Origin: Mesorhizobium jarvisii
GTDB lineage: Bacteria > Pseudomonadota > Alphaproteobacteria > Rhizobiales > Rhizobiaceae
Reading direction: 5' to 3'
Assembly (NCBI RefSeq): GCF_003601985.1
Contig: NZ_QZXA01000016.1
Location: 1 to 64,000, forward strand
DNA length: 64,000 bases
How positions within the stretch are numbered: position 1 is the first letter of the stretch; each line of letters begins with the position of its first letter. This document shows, piece by piece, positions 37,194-46,322 of this stretch. The position numbers and the translations under genes are program-made. Below the pieces are notes generated by a model. The model searched no databases and was not told where the DNA came from. It saw only the letters and a program-made list of their open reading frames with translations.

Positions 37194-38750
37194 GTGCGGC
37201 TGGAACGGAACCTCTGCCACTGGCGAATCTGGCTCTGCATCGCCGTGCTGGCGCTTTGGCCGCGTGCTGCGTCGGCCGACGCCATTACGCCGGAGCGCAT
37301 CGCTGTCGCCTTGTCGAAGCTCGAAGCGCTCGCCCAAGGCGCCGTCGCGGGCGGCGGGGTGCCCGGTCTCGCCATCGCGGTGGTGCACGACGATGACGTG
37401 ATCTTCCTGAAGGGTTTCGGCCATCGCCAGGCCGGCAAGCCGGAGGCGGTCGACGCCGACACGGTGTTCCAGATCGCCTCGCTTTCCAAGCCGGTCTCCG
37501 CCACCGTCGTGGCGGCGCTGGTCAGCGACGGGATCGTGTCCTGGGATTCGAAGATCGCCGACCTCGATCCGGCCTTCCGGCTGGCCGATCCCTATCCGAC
37601 CAGCCAACTCACCGTCCGCGACCTGTTTTCGCACCGCAGTGGACTGCCCGGAACCGCCGGAGACGACCTCGAGGACATAGGCTACGACCGCGCCGAAATC
37701 CTGCATCGCCTGCGGTTCGTGCCGCCATCGTCGAGCTTCCGTGCCGGCTACTCCTACAGCAATTTCGGATTGACCGAGGGCGCCGTCGCGGCCGCCATGC
37801 CGACAGGCAAGTCCTGGGAGGAGGTCGCCGAGGAGAAGCTCTACCGACCGCTTGGCATGGCCTCGACCAGTTCCCGTCATTCGGACTTCGTCAAGCACGC
37901 CGATCGTGCCGCGCTGCACATCAAGGTCGATGGCGCCTGGGCCGCCAAGATAGAGCGCAATCCGGATGCGCAGGCGCCCGCGGGCGGCGTCAGCTCGACC
38001 GCGCGCGATCTTTCGCAATGGGTGCGCCTCATCCTCGGCAACGGGGTCTATGCCGGCAAGACGCTGATAGCGGCCGATGCGCTCGATCAGACGCATGTGC
38101 CCCTGATGACGCGCGGCAAGAACCCTGTCTCCGGTGGCGCGTCCTTCTACGGCCTCGGCTGGAATGTCGAATTCGGCCGGCATGGCTTGAGCTGGGGCCA
38201 TGCGGGTGCCTTCAGCGTCGGCGCACGCACGCTGGTGACGATCTTCCCGCAGGAGAAGCTTGGCATCGTCATCGTCGCCAACGCCTTCCCGACAGGCGTG
38301 CCGGAAGGGCTGTCCGACAGTTTTGCCGACCTGGTCTTCGAGGGTTCGGTCCAGAAGGACTGGGTCAAGGCATGGGACGATATCTATGCCGGAATGTTCG
38401 GCCCGGCGGTCGCGGCGGCCAAGGCCACCTATGCCGCGCCGCCATCTCCGGCAAGGCCAGCCAGGCCGGCAAGTGCCTATGCCGGCCGCTACGCCAACGA
38501 CTTCTTCGGCAATGCTGTCGTGGCGAGTGCCGGAGACGGCCTTGTGCTCAAGGTCGGCCCGGCCGGCGCCCGGTCCTATTCCCTGGCGCATTACGACGGT
38601 GATCTTTTTCTCACCTTCCCCGATGCCGAGACACCGGACAGGCCAACCAGCGTGAGCTTCGTCCTCGGCCCCGACGGCAAGGCGTCGGCCATCACTATAG
38701 GCTTCCTCGACGACAATCATCTGGGCACGCTGCGGCGTGTGGGTGACTAG
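37194..38750 (+). CDS. Serine beta-lactamase-like hydrolase (class C/esterase fold)
   Basis: A 518-residue exported protein with a signal peptide ending near AASA (residue 27). The catalytic motifs are SLSK (near residue 95), YSN (near 187) and HAG (near 335). A C-terminal domain of about 120 residues follows. This matches peptidase S12/beta-lactamase-related esterases and D-aminopeptidases, not a proven resistance enzyme. GTG start with GGAGAGGAGG upstream. The substrate is unknown. Confidence 0.9.
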   Translation: MRLERNLCHWRIWLCIAVLALWPRAASADAITPERIAVALSKLEALAQGAVAGGGVPGLAIAVVHDDDVIFLKGFGHRQAGKPEAVDADTVFQIASLSKPVSATVVAALVSDGIVSWDSKIADLDPAFRLADPYPTSQLTVRDLFSHRSGLPGTAGDDLEDIGYDRAEILHRLRFVPPSSSFRAGYSYSNFGLTEGAVAAAMPTGKSWEEVAEEKLYRPLGMASTSSRHSDFVKHADRAALHIKVDGAWAAKIERNPDAQAPAGGVSSTARDLSQWVRLILGNGVYAGKTLIAADALDQTHVPLMTRGKNPVSGGASFYGLGWNVEFGRHGLSWGHAGAFSVGARTLVTIFPQEKLGIVIVANAFPTGVPEGLSDSFADLVFEGSVQKDWVKAWDDIYAGMFGPAVAAAKATYAAPPSPARPARPASAYAGRYANDFFGNAVVASAGDGLVLKVGPAGARSYSLAHYDGDLFLTFPDAETPDRPTSVSFVLGPDGKASAITIGFLDDNHLGTLRRVGD

Positions 38751-38810
38751 GGGGAACGGGCGGCGTCGACGTTCACGCGGTCGGGCTCATCACCGGAAAG
38801 CTGCGTCTTT

Positions 38811-39290
38811 CTATTCCAGATACGGTGTCAGCACATCTTCGATCCATTTCATGAATGCGCGGACTCGACGCGACAGGTTGCTGCGATGTGCCACGACGAG
38901 GGACACGGCGAGCGCTCGGCGACGAAAATCGGGTATGATCTCCACCAGCGCTCCACTCTCCAAGTATTGGCCAACCCCCAAGAGTGGAGCCTGAATCAGG
39001 CCAAGGCCGGCGAGGGCGGCGGCTTCGTAGGTCTGAGCGCTGTTGACGTGTAGCGCACCTGGCAACTGAAGCGTCGCGTAGCTGTCGCCGTCCGGATACT
39101 CCCATCCATGGGGTCTTGCGCCCAGCATCGTCGAAAAATGAATTGTCCGATGTTCCTGACGCTGGAGATCCTCCAGCGATCGAGGGACGCCATAGCGCGC
39201 CAGATAGGCGGGACTGGCAGCGTTGACCATGCGCAACAGGCCCAGTGGGCGGGCAATCAGCGTCTCGTCCCGTATAGGGCCGGAAGCGTT
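38811..39290 (-). pseudogene. LysR-family regulator, 5' half lost
   Basis: The sequence is the second half of a LysR effector domain: ETLIARPLGLLRMVNAASPAYLARYGVPRSLEDL to the normal end at VLTPYLE. Homology stops abruptly just upstream of IRDET, at about 39290. The helix-turn-helix and the first half of the effector domain are missing, and no other frame restores them. It cannot bind DNA as it stands. The break joins the remnant on the opposite strand described next. Confidence 0.75.
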
Positions 39291-39456
39291 CGAGCAATTC
39301 GGCATCCCGAAGGGCCGCTCCGGACCTGCCGAAGAAATGTTTGAGGCCGTGAATGCAGGTTGGATGGACCTCGGCATTGCGGGTACGGAGCACGCAGCGG
39401 GGACGACCTCTGCGCGCGATGTATTCGAGGCTGCACGGAACGCCGCGAAGGCGTAA
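39291..39456 (+). pseudogene. Possible remnant of an ABC solute-binding protein gene
   Basis: The plus-strand frame reads FEQFGIPKGRSGPAEEMFEA, then VNAGWMDLGIAGTEHAAG, and ends at a TAA near 39456. The SGPxxxEAxNxGxxDLGIAG pattern resembles sulfonate/taurine-type binding proteins after the first lobe. The start is missing and the end is premature. This is a weak, short match. The following 356 bp (39457-39812) hold no gene I can support. Confidence 0.3.
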
Positions 39457-39812
39457 GCCCGGGATGGATCAGGCATGACACGGAGACTTCCCGCGCCTGC
39501 GTCGGACGCGTCGCGGGAAGCGCTCAACAGTCAAGCTAGCGCGAGGCGGCTTCCATTCCCGCCTGCCGACCACAATGCGCCGCATTTCGCGGCCCTCAAG
39601 AATGCCTAGCGATCGGGGTTTCTCTCGTCCGCTTCGCACAATCGATGTAGTCAGGATGCCTAAACGTCCACTTCTGACTATTCCCAGCGTAAAGCTGCCA
39701 GACCGCATCCGGTCCAAACAGAACGCTCTGTTTCTTCTACATCGGGCTTGAGATTTTTCCCCTAGGTATCGACGGCGCACGGGGCTAGCATAGGGATCAC
39801 TGGGGGTGTGCG

Positions 39813-41390
39813 ATGACAGCTGTCTCGATACGCCGGGCGGACTTCATGATGGTCCTGGCTTATGCCTCGGACCTCGCCACTGGCCATTCTCGCGACTTCG
39901 CGCTGAAATCCTGCGTGCTTGCAATGCGGATCGCCGACCTTGCGGGTGTTTCCGATGAGGTTCGGCGCAACGCCTACCATCAGTCGATGCTGCGCTATGT
40001 CGGCTGCAATGCCGACACGGACCTTCTGTCGGCCACGTTCGGCGACGAGATCGCCCTGCGCCAGGATCTTGTCGGTCTCGACATGGGCAATCGTGCGGAA
40101 CTGGGCAGGGTCTTCGTGCAGGCCTTCAAGCGGTTCTACTACGATCTCGAGCCTGACGCGCAGGGCAGGGCGATCGAGGCCGCGATGTCGCAGGCGCTCG
40201 CGGTGGCGCGCCCGGTGCTCACCGCGCATTGCGAGGTCGCGCAACGGATCGGCGAGCGGCTCGGCCTGTCCGACGAGATCCGGCGCAATCTCGGGCAGAT
40301 CTACGAACGCTGGGACGGCAAGGGCCTGCCGCGCGGGCTGAGTGGCGAGGATGTCCTGCCCGCCGTGCGCCTAATCACATTGGCGCAGGATGCGATTGCG
40401 CTCAGCGATGCCGTCGGCATCGACGGGATGGCCGAAACCGTCGCCAGCCGCGGCGATGGTCCATACGAAGCGGATCTGGCCCGGCTCGTCTCGGCCAACG
40501 CGGCGGTCCTGATGGAGGGCATCGGCGCGACGGTCGACCGCGAAACCATCCTGGCGCTCGAGCCGGATCCGCCGGTGACGCTGGACGAGGCGGCTTGCGA
40601 TGAGGCGTTCCTGGCCATAGCCGACATGATCGACATGCGCATGCCGTTTACGCAGGGCCATTCGAGGATGGTGTCGGAACTGGCCATGGGTGCGGGCAAA
40701 CGGATCGGGCTGCCCGACCCTGATGTTCGCGCGCTGCGCTGGTCGGGCTGCATCCACGACATTGGCGAACTGGTGGTGCCGGTGGCGACCTGGATGCGCA
40801 ACGGTCCGCTGTCGGTGCGCGAACGCGACGCCGCACAGCTGCACGCCTATTACGGCGAGCGGGCCCTGGCCTCGTTCGGTCGCGAGGGCGAGGCGATGGC
40901 CGCGCTCGTGCTTCGCCATCACGAGCGCCTGGATGGCTCCGGCTATCACCGCAAGGTCGGCGGCTCGGACCTGTCCCCGGCGGCAAGGATCCTGGCCGCT
41001 GCCGAAGCCTTCCAGACGTCGCGAGAAGAACGTCCGCACCGCAAGGCGCTGTCCAGCGAGGCGGCCGCCGCCCAGCTGCGCGCCGCCGTGCGTGACGGCT
41101 GTATCTGCCCCGACGCCGCCGAGGCCGTATTGTCCTTCGCCGGGCAGCCATCGCGGCGAGCCGTGCCGCAAGCGCTGGCCGGCATGACGCCGCGCGAGAT
41201 CGAGGTGCTGCGCCTGATCGCCGCCGGGCTCACGGCGAAGGAAGTGGCCAAAAAGTTGGATATCTCGCCCAAGACCGCGGACCACCATATTCAAAGCGTC
41301 TATTCCAAGATCGGCGTGACCACCCGTGCCGCGGCCGCGCTCTACGCGGTCGAGCACGGCCTTGTCCGACCAGGCGAAACGCAGGCATAG
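39813..41390 (+). CDS. HD-domain phosphohydrolase-like protein fused to a LuxR-type helix-turn-helix
   Basis: A 525-residue protein with two HD-related halves. The second (about residues 275-420) has HDIGE and HHERLDGSGYH, the HD-GYP-like core motifs. The first (about 10-200) is more degenerate (QIYERWDGKGLP). A C-terminal LuxR/GerE helix-turn-helix (about 455-515, with TPREIEVLRLIAAGLTAKEV) follows. It may link cyclic-nucleotide or (p)ppGpp-like hydrolysis or binding to transcription. Whether it hydrolyses cyclic di-GMP is not established. Confidence 0.88.
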   Translation: MTAVSIRRADFMMVLAYASDLATGHSRDFALKSCVLAMRIADLAGVSDEVRRNAYHQSMLRYVGCNADTDLLSATFGDEIALRQDLVGLDMGNRAELGRVFVQAFKRFYYDLEPDAQGRAIEAAMSQALAVARPVLTAHCEVAQRIGERLGLSDEIRRNLGQIYERWDGKGLPRGLSGEDVLPAVRLITLAQDAIALSDAVGIDGMAETVASRGDGPYEADLARLVSANAAVLMEGIGATVDRETILALEPDPPVTLDEAACDEAFLAIADMIDMRMPFTQGHSRMVSELAMGAGKRIGLPDPDVRALRWSGCIHDIGELVVPVATWMRNGPLSVRERDAAQLHAYYGERALASFGREGEAMAALVLRHHERLDGSGYHRKVGGSDLSPAARILAAAEAFQTSREERPHRKALSSEAAAAQLRAAVRDGCICPDAAEAVLSFAGQPSRRAVPQALAGMTPREIEVLRLIAAGLTAKEVAKKLDISPKTADHHIQSVYSKIGVTTRAAAALYAVEHGLVRPGETQA

Positions 41391-41480
41391 GGAATCCACC
41401 CCATGTGCGCCCGCTCCGGGGCGCGCATCGTAGTCCTGTCGACGGTTCAATGGTGACCGCGACCGACAGGAGGAACTCAG

Positions 41481-41753
41481 ATGCTTCTCGCAACGACCAA
41501 AGTGGCTGATATCGACCACTTTATCCGTATCTTTTCGACCAAGGGCGCAGACAAGCGCCGGCTGCACGGCTCGAACGGCGCGACCGTCTTCCGCGACCCC
41601 AGCGAGCCCGACCGCGTCTGGGCGATCTTCGACTGGGACGCCGAGGGCTGGAAGAATTTCGTGTCCGATCCGGAGGTGCCAGCGATCCTGCAGGAAGCCG
41701 GCCATGTCGGCAAGCCGCAGGCGGCGCTGCTGCTCGGCCACTACGAGGCCTGA
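41481..41753 (+). CDS. Small dimeric alpha/beta-barrel-like protein
   Basis: A 90-residue cytosolic protein. The order beta-alpha-beta-beta-alpha-beta, with VADIDHFIRIF, VWAIFDWDAEGWKNFVSDPE and a final ALLLGHYEA, is like small cyclase/monooxygenase ferredoxin-fold proteins. No catalytic residue can be assigned. AGGAGGAACTC precedes the ATG. It lies between the HD/LuxR gene and the binding-protein gene on the same strand and may share a transcript with the latter. Confidence 0.7.
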   Translation: MLLATTKVADIDHFIRIFSTKGADKRRLHGSNGATVFRDPSEPDRVWAIFDWDAEGWKNFVSDPEVPAILQEAGHVGKPQAALLLGHYEA

Positions 41754-41826
41754 AGCCCCGCATTGAGCGCCGCCTGCCGCTCGGCGGCGGCGCGTGCCCG
41801 ACGAACCCCAGATTTGGAGAAATCAA

Positions 41827-42960
41827 ATGGATCCGAAACCCATCAAGATCGGTCTTATCGCCGAACTCACCGGCCCATTGTCTTTCATGGGCGTTGCAAA
41901 TGCGAACCTCACCACCATGCTTGTCGACGACATCAACGCCAAAGGCGGCCTCCTCGGCCGGCCAGTGGAACTCGTCATCGAGGATGGCGAGACCACAGAC
42001 AGCGTTGCCAAGGCAAAGGCCGCGAAACTCGTCGACGTCGACAAGGTCGACGTGGTCGTCGGCGGCATCTACAGTTCGACCCGCCTGGCCATCAAGAGCG
42101 AGGCGGTCACCCGGGGCAGGACGCTCTACATCTACACCGAGCAGTATGAGGGACAGGAAAACGATCCCCTGATCTTCTGCACCGGGCCCGTACCCGCCCA
42201 GCAGGTCGAGCCGCTGATACCATGGCTCATGAACAGCACCGGCGCGAAACGGTTCTATTTGCCGTCGGCCGATTACATCTGGCCCCATTTGCTGAACAAG
42301 GCGGCGAGCCGGGCGGTGCGCGCCAATGGCGGCGAGATCGTCGGCGAGGAGTATTTTCCGCTGGACACCGTCGATTTCCGGCGGACGGTGCAGCAGATCA
42401 TGGCGAGCGGCACCGACGTGGTCTTCAACACCATCGTCCCGCCGGGCCTGACGCCGTTCCTCGAAGAACTGCACAAGGCCGGTTTCGGCAAACGCGGCGG
42501 CAAGATCGTCTGCACCTACTTCGACGAGAACTTCTTCAATCTGGTGCCGTCCGATCAGATCGAAGGCCTCTACAGCTGCCTCGACTACTACCAGGAACTC
42601 GACGAACCGTTCGGTCGCGCGCTGTTGCGCCGCTACGGTGAGCGGTACCCTGGTGGGGCTACCCTGACCGCGGGCAGCGGATGCACCGGGCACTACCGGG
42701 CGATCAAGATGTGGGAAGCGGCGGTGAAGGAAGCGGGCAGTGCCGAGCGGGACGGGGTCATCCGGGCTCTCGATCACGCCCGCATCAGCCAGGGACCGGG
42801 TGGTCCGGCCGAAATGGTCCCCGGCCAGCATCATGTTCGCATGAACATGTACATCGCGCAGGCGCAGGGCGGTCGATTCCGGGTTGTGAAGAATTTGGGT
42901 TCGATCGATCCCAACGAGCGCGCGCTTAGCGACGAATTCCAACTTAGCAACGCGGGGTAA
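41827..42960 (+). CDS. Urea/amide-type binding protein without a signal peptide
   Basis: A 377-residue type I periplasmic-binding fold. KIGLIAELTGPLSFMGVA starts six residues after the ATG, and GGIYSSTRLAI, FNTIVPPGLTPFLEEL and YFDENFFNL follow the UrtA/FmdD/AmiC pattern. There is no signal peptide. GGAGAA precedes the ATG at 41827 by 7 bp, and extending to the upstream GTG adds only a polar stretch. It is thus probably cytosolic, like the amide sensor AmiC. No permease or ATPase gene is adjacent. Confidence 0.85.
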   Translation: MDPKPIKIGLIAELTGPLSFMGVANANLTTMLVDDINAKGGLLGRPVELVIEDGETTDSVAKAKAAKLVDVDKVDVVVGGIYSSTRLAIKSEAVTRGRTLYIYTEQYEGQENDPLIFCTGPVPAQQVEPLIPWLMNSTGAKRFYLPSADYIWPHLLNKAASRAVRANGGEIVGEEYFPLDTVDFRRTVQQIMASGTDVVFNTIVPPGLTPFLEELHKAGFGKRGGKIVCTYFDENFFNLVPSDQIEGLYSCLDYYQELDEPFGRALLRRYGERYPGGATLTAGSGCTGHYRAIKMWEAAVKEAGSAERDGVIRALDHARISQGPGGPAEMVPGQHHVRMNMYIAQAQGGRFRVVKNLGSIDPNERALSDEFQLSNAG

Positions 42961-43064
42961 CCGGCGGCGTCGGAAACGGACAGTCCGCTTCCGGCGCCAA
43001 CCCAGTCTTTGAAAGTGTTTGGCGCTGTCACCAGAGCAGCGGACCTTGCCCGCTCGTTCACACC

Positions 43065-44000
43065 TCACGACCCCTGGCCGTAGCGGAGCAGTTTGAAGCA
43101 GTCGCCGCTGCCCGACTTCGACTGTGATAGCACCGATCTTGAGCGGTCGAGCCATTCCTGGTGCGACCTGGCATCGGCCTCGATCGCATTGACGGGGGCC
43201 GCGCCGACGAAGCCGCGCCCTTGGCTGAACAGCCAGCACGCGCGAGCCAGATGCTGCCTGGAGCGCTGGCGCAGCAGATCGGCATCGTAGAAGATGTCGA
43301 GCACCTCCTGCTTGACCCGGCGCTCCTTTTCCGGGTCGGCGACCGCTGCCTCCGCCGGATCGCCGCCGATCGTGTCCCGCAGGTCCTTGTAGTCGAGGGC
43401 GAGCTGGGTGGTGGCGTATTTGATCTCGCTCTCGTCGCGCACGATGTCGAACCACAGCCTGGAATCGAGCTCGTTGACGACAAAAGAGGATTCGAAATCG
43501 CGCGACAGGTTCAGCACCTCGAAGTCCGCGAGATCGACGTCGCGCTCGACCAGCAGGATCCTGGCCGCCTGTTTGCCGAGCTCTGTCCCGTGAAGACTGA
43601 CCGCGGTGTTGTTGCCGCCGAGTTGAGGGCTGAGATAAGGCCCGCCTTCATCCAGCAACTCGTCGAATTCCTCCAGCGACTGCATGACCGGCGCGCCGCG
43701 GGCAATGCGCGCGGCGAGTTTGGCGAGAACCTGCTGCAGTTCCGTCTCGCGTCGGCGCTGGTCCTGATAGTTCTGCTGGAAGAAGAAGATGAACAGCGAC
43801 ACGCCGATACCGATCAGGATCACGCCCAGCTGTGAAAAGATGTTGCGATAATATTCGAGCAGCTTTTCGCGATGGCGCACGTCGTGGCGCACGCTGTGGG
43901 CAACGCGAAGATTGACGATCAGCGACAGGATGAGCAGCCCGGCGCCGACCAGGATAAGGCCGCCGATGAGGAGGTAGCCATGGCCCGTGCTGAAATCCAT
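43065..44000 (-). CDS. Two-segment membrane protein with coiled coil
   Basis: A 311-residue protein with two membrane segments (about residues 10-32 and 55-77), then a helical, charged cytosolic part containing QDQRRRETELQQVLAKLAAR and three scattered Cys near the end. No family is recognised. The ATG at 44000 is chosen over an upstream TTG because it places a short N-terminus before the first segment. Convergent with the amide-binding-protein gene, with a GC-rich inverted repeat around 42962-43000 between them. Confidence 0.65.
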   Translation of the reverse strand: MDFSTGHGYLLIGGLILVGAGLLILSLIVNLRVAHSVRHDVRHREKLLEYYRNIFSQLGVILIGIGVSLFIFFFQQNYQDQRRRETELQQVLAKLAARIARGAPVMQSLEEFDELLDEGGPYLSPQLGGNNTAVSLHGTELGKQAARILLVERDVDLADFEVLNLSRDFESSFVVNELDSRLWFDIVRDESEIKYATTQLALDYKDLRDTIGGDPAEAAVADPEKERRVKQEVLDIFYDADLLRQRSRQHLARACWLFSQGRGFVGAAPVNAIEADARSHQEWLDRSRSVLSQSKSGSGDCFKLLRYGQGS

Positions 44001-44094
44001 CCCTTTGCCCCGAGACCCCAGACTGCGCAGAATACTGCCATTTTGCTTCAATACCTACGGTTTCGTCGCGATGGGGTCGATGGCGGCGAGATTC

Positions 44095-44988
44095 CTACAG
44101 GTTCGCCTCGGCGAAGATGCGCGCCGCCCAATCGAGGAAGACGCGCAGGCGCGGCGAGAGCTGGCGGTTCTGCGGGTAGAGCGCCGACAGCGGCGTCGGC
44201 GAGGGCGGGTAGTCGGCCAGCACTTCGACCAGCATGCCCTGAGCAAGATCCTTCTCGAAGCGATAGCGCGGCGCCTGGATGAGGCCGAGGCCGAGCCGCG
44301 CCAGGTCGGCGGCGGTGTCGGAATTGTTGGCGGCGACGCGGCCCGGCAGCCTGATCTCGTGGGTCTTGCCGTTGACGGTGAATTCGAAGGGCAGCACCTC
44401 GCCGGTACGCGACGAGACGAAGCCAATCGCCTGATGGCCGTCGAGCGCCTCGGGGGAGGCGGGTATGCCGTGGCGAGAGAGATAGGCGGGACTGGCGCAG
44501 GTCATCTCGCGGATCATCCCCAGTCGCCGCATGATCATGCCGCTGTCGGGCGGCTCGCCCACACGGATGACGCAATCGACGCCTTCGCGCACGAGGTCGA
44601 CCAGCCGGTCGCTCTGGCCGATCTGCAGGTCGATGCGGGGGTAGCGTGCAAGAAACTCCGGCAGGCGCGGCAACAGGAAGGTGCGGGTGAGCAGCGTGCT
44701 GGCGTCGATGCGCAGCAGGCCGAAGGGTTCGGCCTTGCGGAAGGCGGCTTCCGCGTCCTCGATCTCGGCCAGGATCGACAGGCAGCGCCGGTAATAGGCC
44801 CCGCCGTCCTGCGTGGCGTTCACCTGCCGCGTCGTCCGCTCCAATAGCCGTGCGCCGAGATGTTCTTCGAGCCGGCGGATCGCTTCCGTCGCGGTTGAGC
44901 GCGGCAGGCCGAGATCGGCGGCGGCAGCGGTGAAACTGCGCCGCTCAAGCACGCGAACGAAGAGCCGCATCGTGTCCAGGCGATCCAT
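44095..44988 (-). CDS. LysR-family transcriptional regulator
   Basis: A 297-residue protein of the usual length. The N-terminal winged helix has RSFTAAAADLGLPRSTATEA; the effector domain includes LLRIDAST and the CASPAYLSRHG segment typical of the subgroup that controls adjacent reductases. It is divergent from an SDR gene with a 103-bp gap and is the likely regulator of the SDR-tautomerase pair. Confidence 0.92.
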   Translation of the reverse strand: MDRLDTMRLFVRVLERRSFTAAAADLGLPRSTATEAIRRLEEHLGARLLERTTRQVNATQDGGAYYRRCLSILAEIEDAEAAFRKAEPFGLLRIDASTLLTRTFLLPRLPEFLARYPRIDLQIGQSDRLVDLVREGVDCVIRVGEPPDSGMIMRRLGMIREMTCASPAYLSRHGIPASPEALDGHQAIGFVSSRTGEVLPFEFTVNGKTHEIRLPGRVAANNSDTAADLARLGLGLIQAPRYRFEKDLAQGMLVEVLADYPPSPTPLSALYPQNRQLSPRLRVFLDWAARIFAEANL

Positions 44989-45091
44989 GCTCTTTGTTCG
45001 CAATTTCCGAATAGTGATGTCAAGAGACGGCTGATTATCCGGCAGATGGCTGCGTCTATATCCGTGTCACCAGCAATACGGAGAGACTTCC

Positions 45092-45832
45092 ATGACATCT
45101 AATCCAATCAGAACCGCGATCGTGACTGGCGCGTCCAAGGGCATTGGTGCGGCGATCGCGCGGCGGCTTGCCCGCGACGGTTTCGCCGTCGTTGTCAATT
45201 ATGCACGGGGCCGTGCCGAGGCCGAAGCGGTCGTCGGCACGATCGAAGCCGAAGGCGGCAAGGCGATCGCCGTGCAGGCCGATATCGCCGATCCCACGGG
45301 CATCGCCACCCTTTTCGATGCCGGCGAGAGGGTGTTCGGCGGCGTCGATATCCTTGTCAACAATGCCGGCATCATGAAGCTGTCGCCGATCGCGCAGACC
45401 GACGATGCGTCCTTCGACGCGCAGATCACGGTCAATCTCGGCGGCGTGTTCCGGGGCATGCGCGAGGGCGCGAAACGCCTTCGCGACGGTGGCCGCATCG
45501 TCAATTTCTCCAGCAGCGTCGTCGGCCTCTACCAGCCGGGCTACGGCGTCTATGCCGCCACCAAAGCGGCGGTCGAAGCGATGACGCATATCCTGGCCAA
45601 GGAGCTCGGCGCTCGGCGCATCACCGTCAACGCCGTGGCGCCCGGCCCGGTCGAGACCGCGCTGTTCATGGACGGCAAGAGCGCGGCGCAGATCGAGGCC
45701 ACGGCCAAGATGATCCCGCTCGGCCGGCTCGGCCAGCCCGACGACATTGCCGGCGTCGTGTCGTTCCTGGCCGGGCCGGACAGTGGCTGGGTCAACGGGC
45801 AAATCATCCGCGCCAATGGCGGCGTGATCTGA
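45092..45832 (+). CDS. SDR-family oxidoreductase (FabG-like)
   Basis: A 246-residue classical SDR. TGASKGIG (cofactor), NNAG, FSSSVVG (Ser) and YAATK (Tyr/Lys) are intact, and it ends in the family's NGQIIRANGGVI. Family members of this type reduce 3-oxoacyl or small ketone substrates; the natural substrate is unknown. First gene of a short operon with a tautomerase, facing a LysR gene. Confidence 0.93.
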   Translation: MTSNPIRTAIVTGASKGIGAAIARRLARDGFAVVVNYARGRAEAEAVVGTIEAEGGKAIAVQADIADPTGIATLFDAGERVFGGVDILVNNAGIMKLSPIAQTDDASFDAQITVNLGGVFRGMREGAKRLRDGGRIVNFSSSVVGLYQPGYGVYAATKAAVEAMTHILAKELGARRITVNAVAPGPVETALFMDGKSAAQIEATAKMIPLGRLGQPDDIAGVVSFLAGPDSGWVNGQIIRANGGVI

Positions 45833-45911
45833 GGGGCAGTCGCCGGTGTCTTCAGCGACCCGCTCCACCCCAAAGCCTGAAACCCAATCCGCACCAGAAA
45901 AGGAAACCATC

Positions 45912-46124
45912 ATGCCATTCGCCAACATCAAGATCCCGCAGGCCGCGCTCTCCAGAGCGCAGAAGAAAGACCTCATCCACCGGACCACCGCCATGTTCGT
46001 CGACTTTTTCGGCGAAGGCGTGCGGCCCACCACGATGGTGCTGGTCGAGGAGGTCGCCGATGGCGGCTATGGCCGGGCCGACGAGGTGTTCGTCATACCG
46101 GAAGCCTATCGCGCCAAGGAGTAG
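45912..46124 (+). CDS. 4-oxalocrotonate tautomerase-like protein
   Basis: A 70-residue protein that begins MPFANIKIP, leaving Pro as residue 1 after Met removal, the catalytic base of this superfamily. KDLIHRTTAMFVDFFG and VLVEEV follow the family layout. AAGGAAA lies upstream of the ATG at 45912. Downstream of the SDR gene by 79 bp and probably co-expressed. The substrate is unknown. Confidence 0.88.
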   Translation: MPFANIKIPQAALSRAQKKDLIHRTTAMFVDFFGEGVRPTTMVLVEEVADGGYGRADEVFVIPEAYRAKE

Positions 46125-46267
46125 GGGCGGCCCTGGTCGGCAGGCCTCATATGACGACTGGTTGCCGCTGATACCAACGTCCGCTCTGTGCGCGGGGGCC
46201 TTCAATGCATGTCGGTTCCCTGAAAATCGATGCCCCCCTTTCGGGCGGCATGCATCAGGCCCGAGCC

Positions 46268-46294
46268 AGGTGGACAGTCCCGAGCTGTCCACCT
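46268..46294. terminator. Perfect 10-bp hairpin between convergent genes
   Basis: AGGTGGACAG and CTGTCCACCT form a perfect stem with a 7-nt loop. It lies between the tautomerase gene and the convergent AraC gene, where a bidirectional terminator would be useful. No T tract follows, so intrinsic termination is not certain. Confidence 0.45.
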
Positions 46295-46322
46295 GTCCTG
46301 GGCCCCTGCCTCTCCTGATTTT

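Noticed and set aside
39469..39780. Minus-strand frame of 103 residues in the gap before the HD/LuxR gene
   Set aside because: The product is dominated by Arg and Ser repeats, has no convincing start context and matches no family pattern.
42962..43000. GC-rich inverted repeat after the amide-binding-protein gene as a terminator
   Set aside because: CGGAC/GTCCG and flanking pairs fold, but there is no T tract and the outer stem is imperfect, so I did not list it as a terminator.
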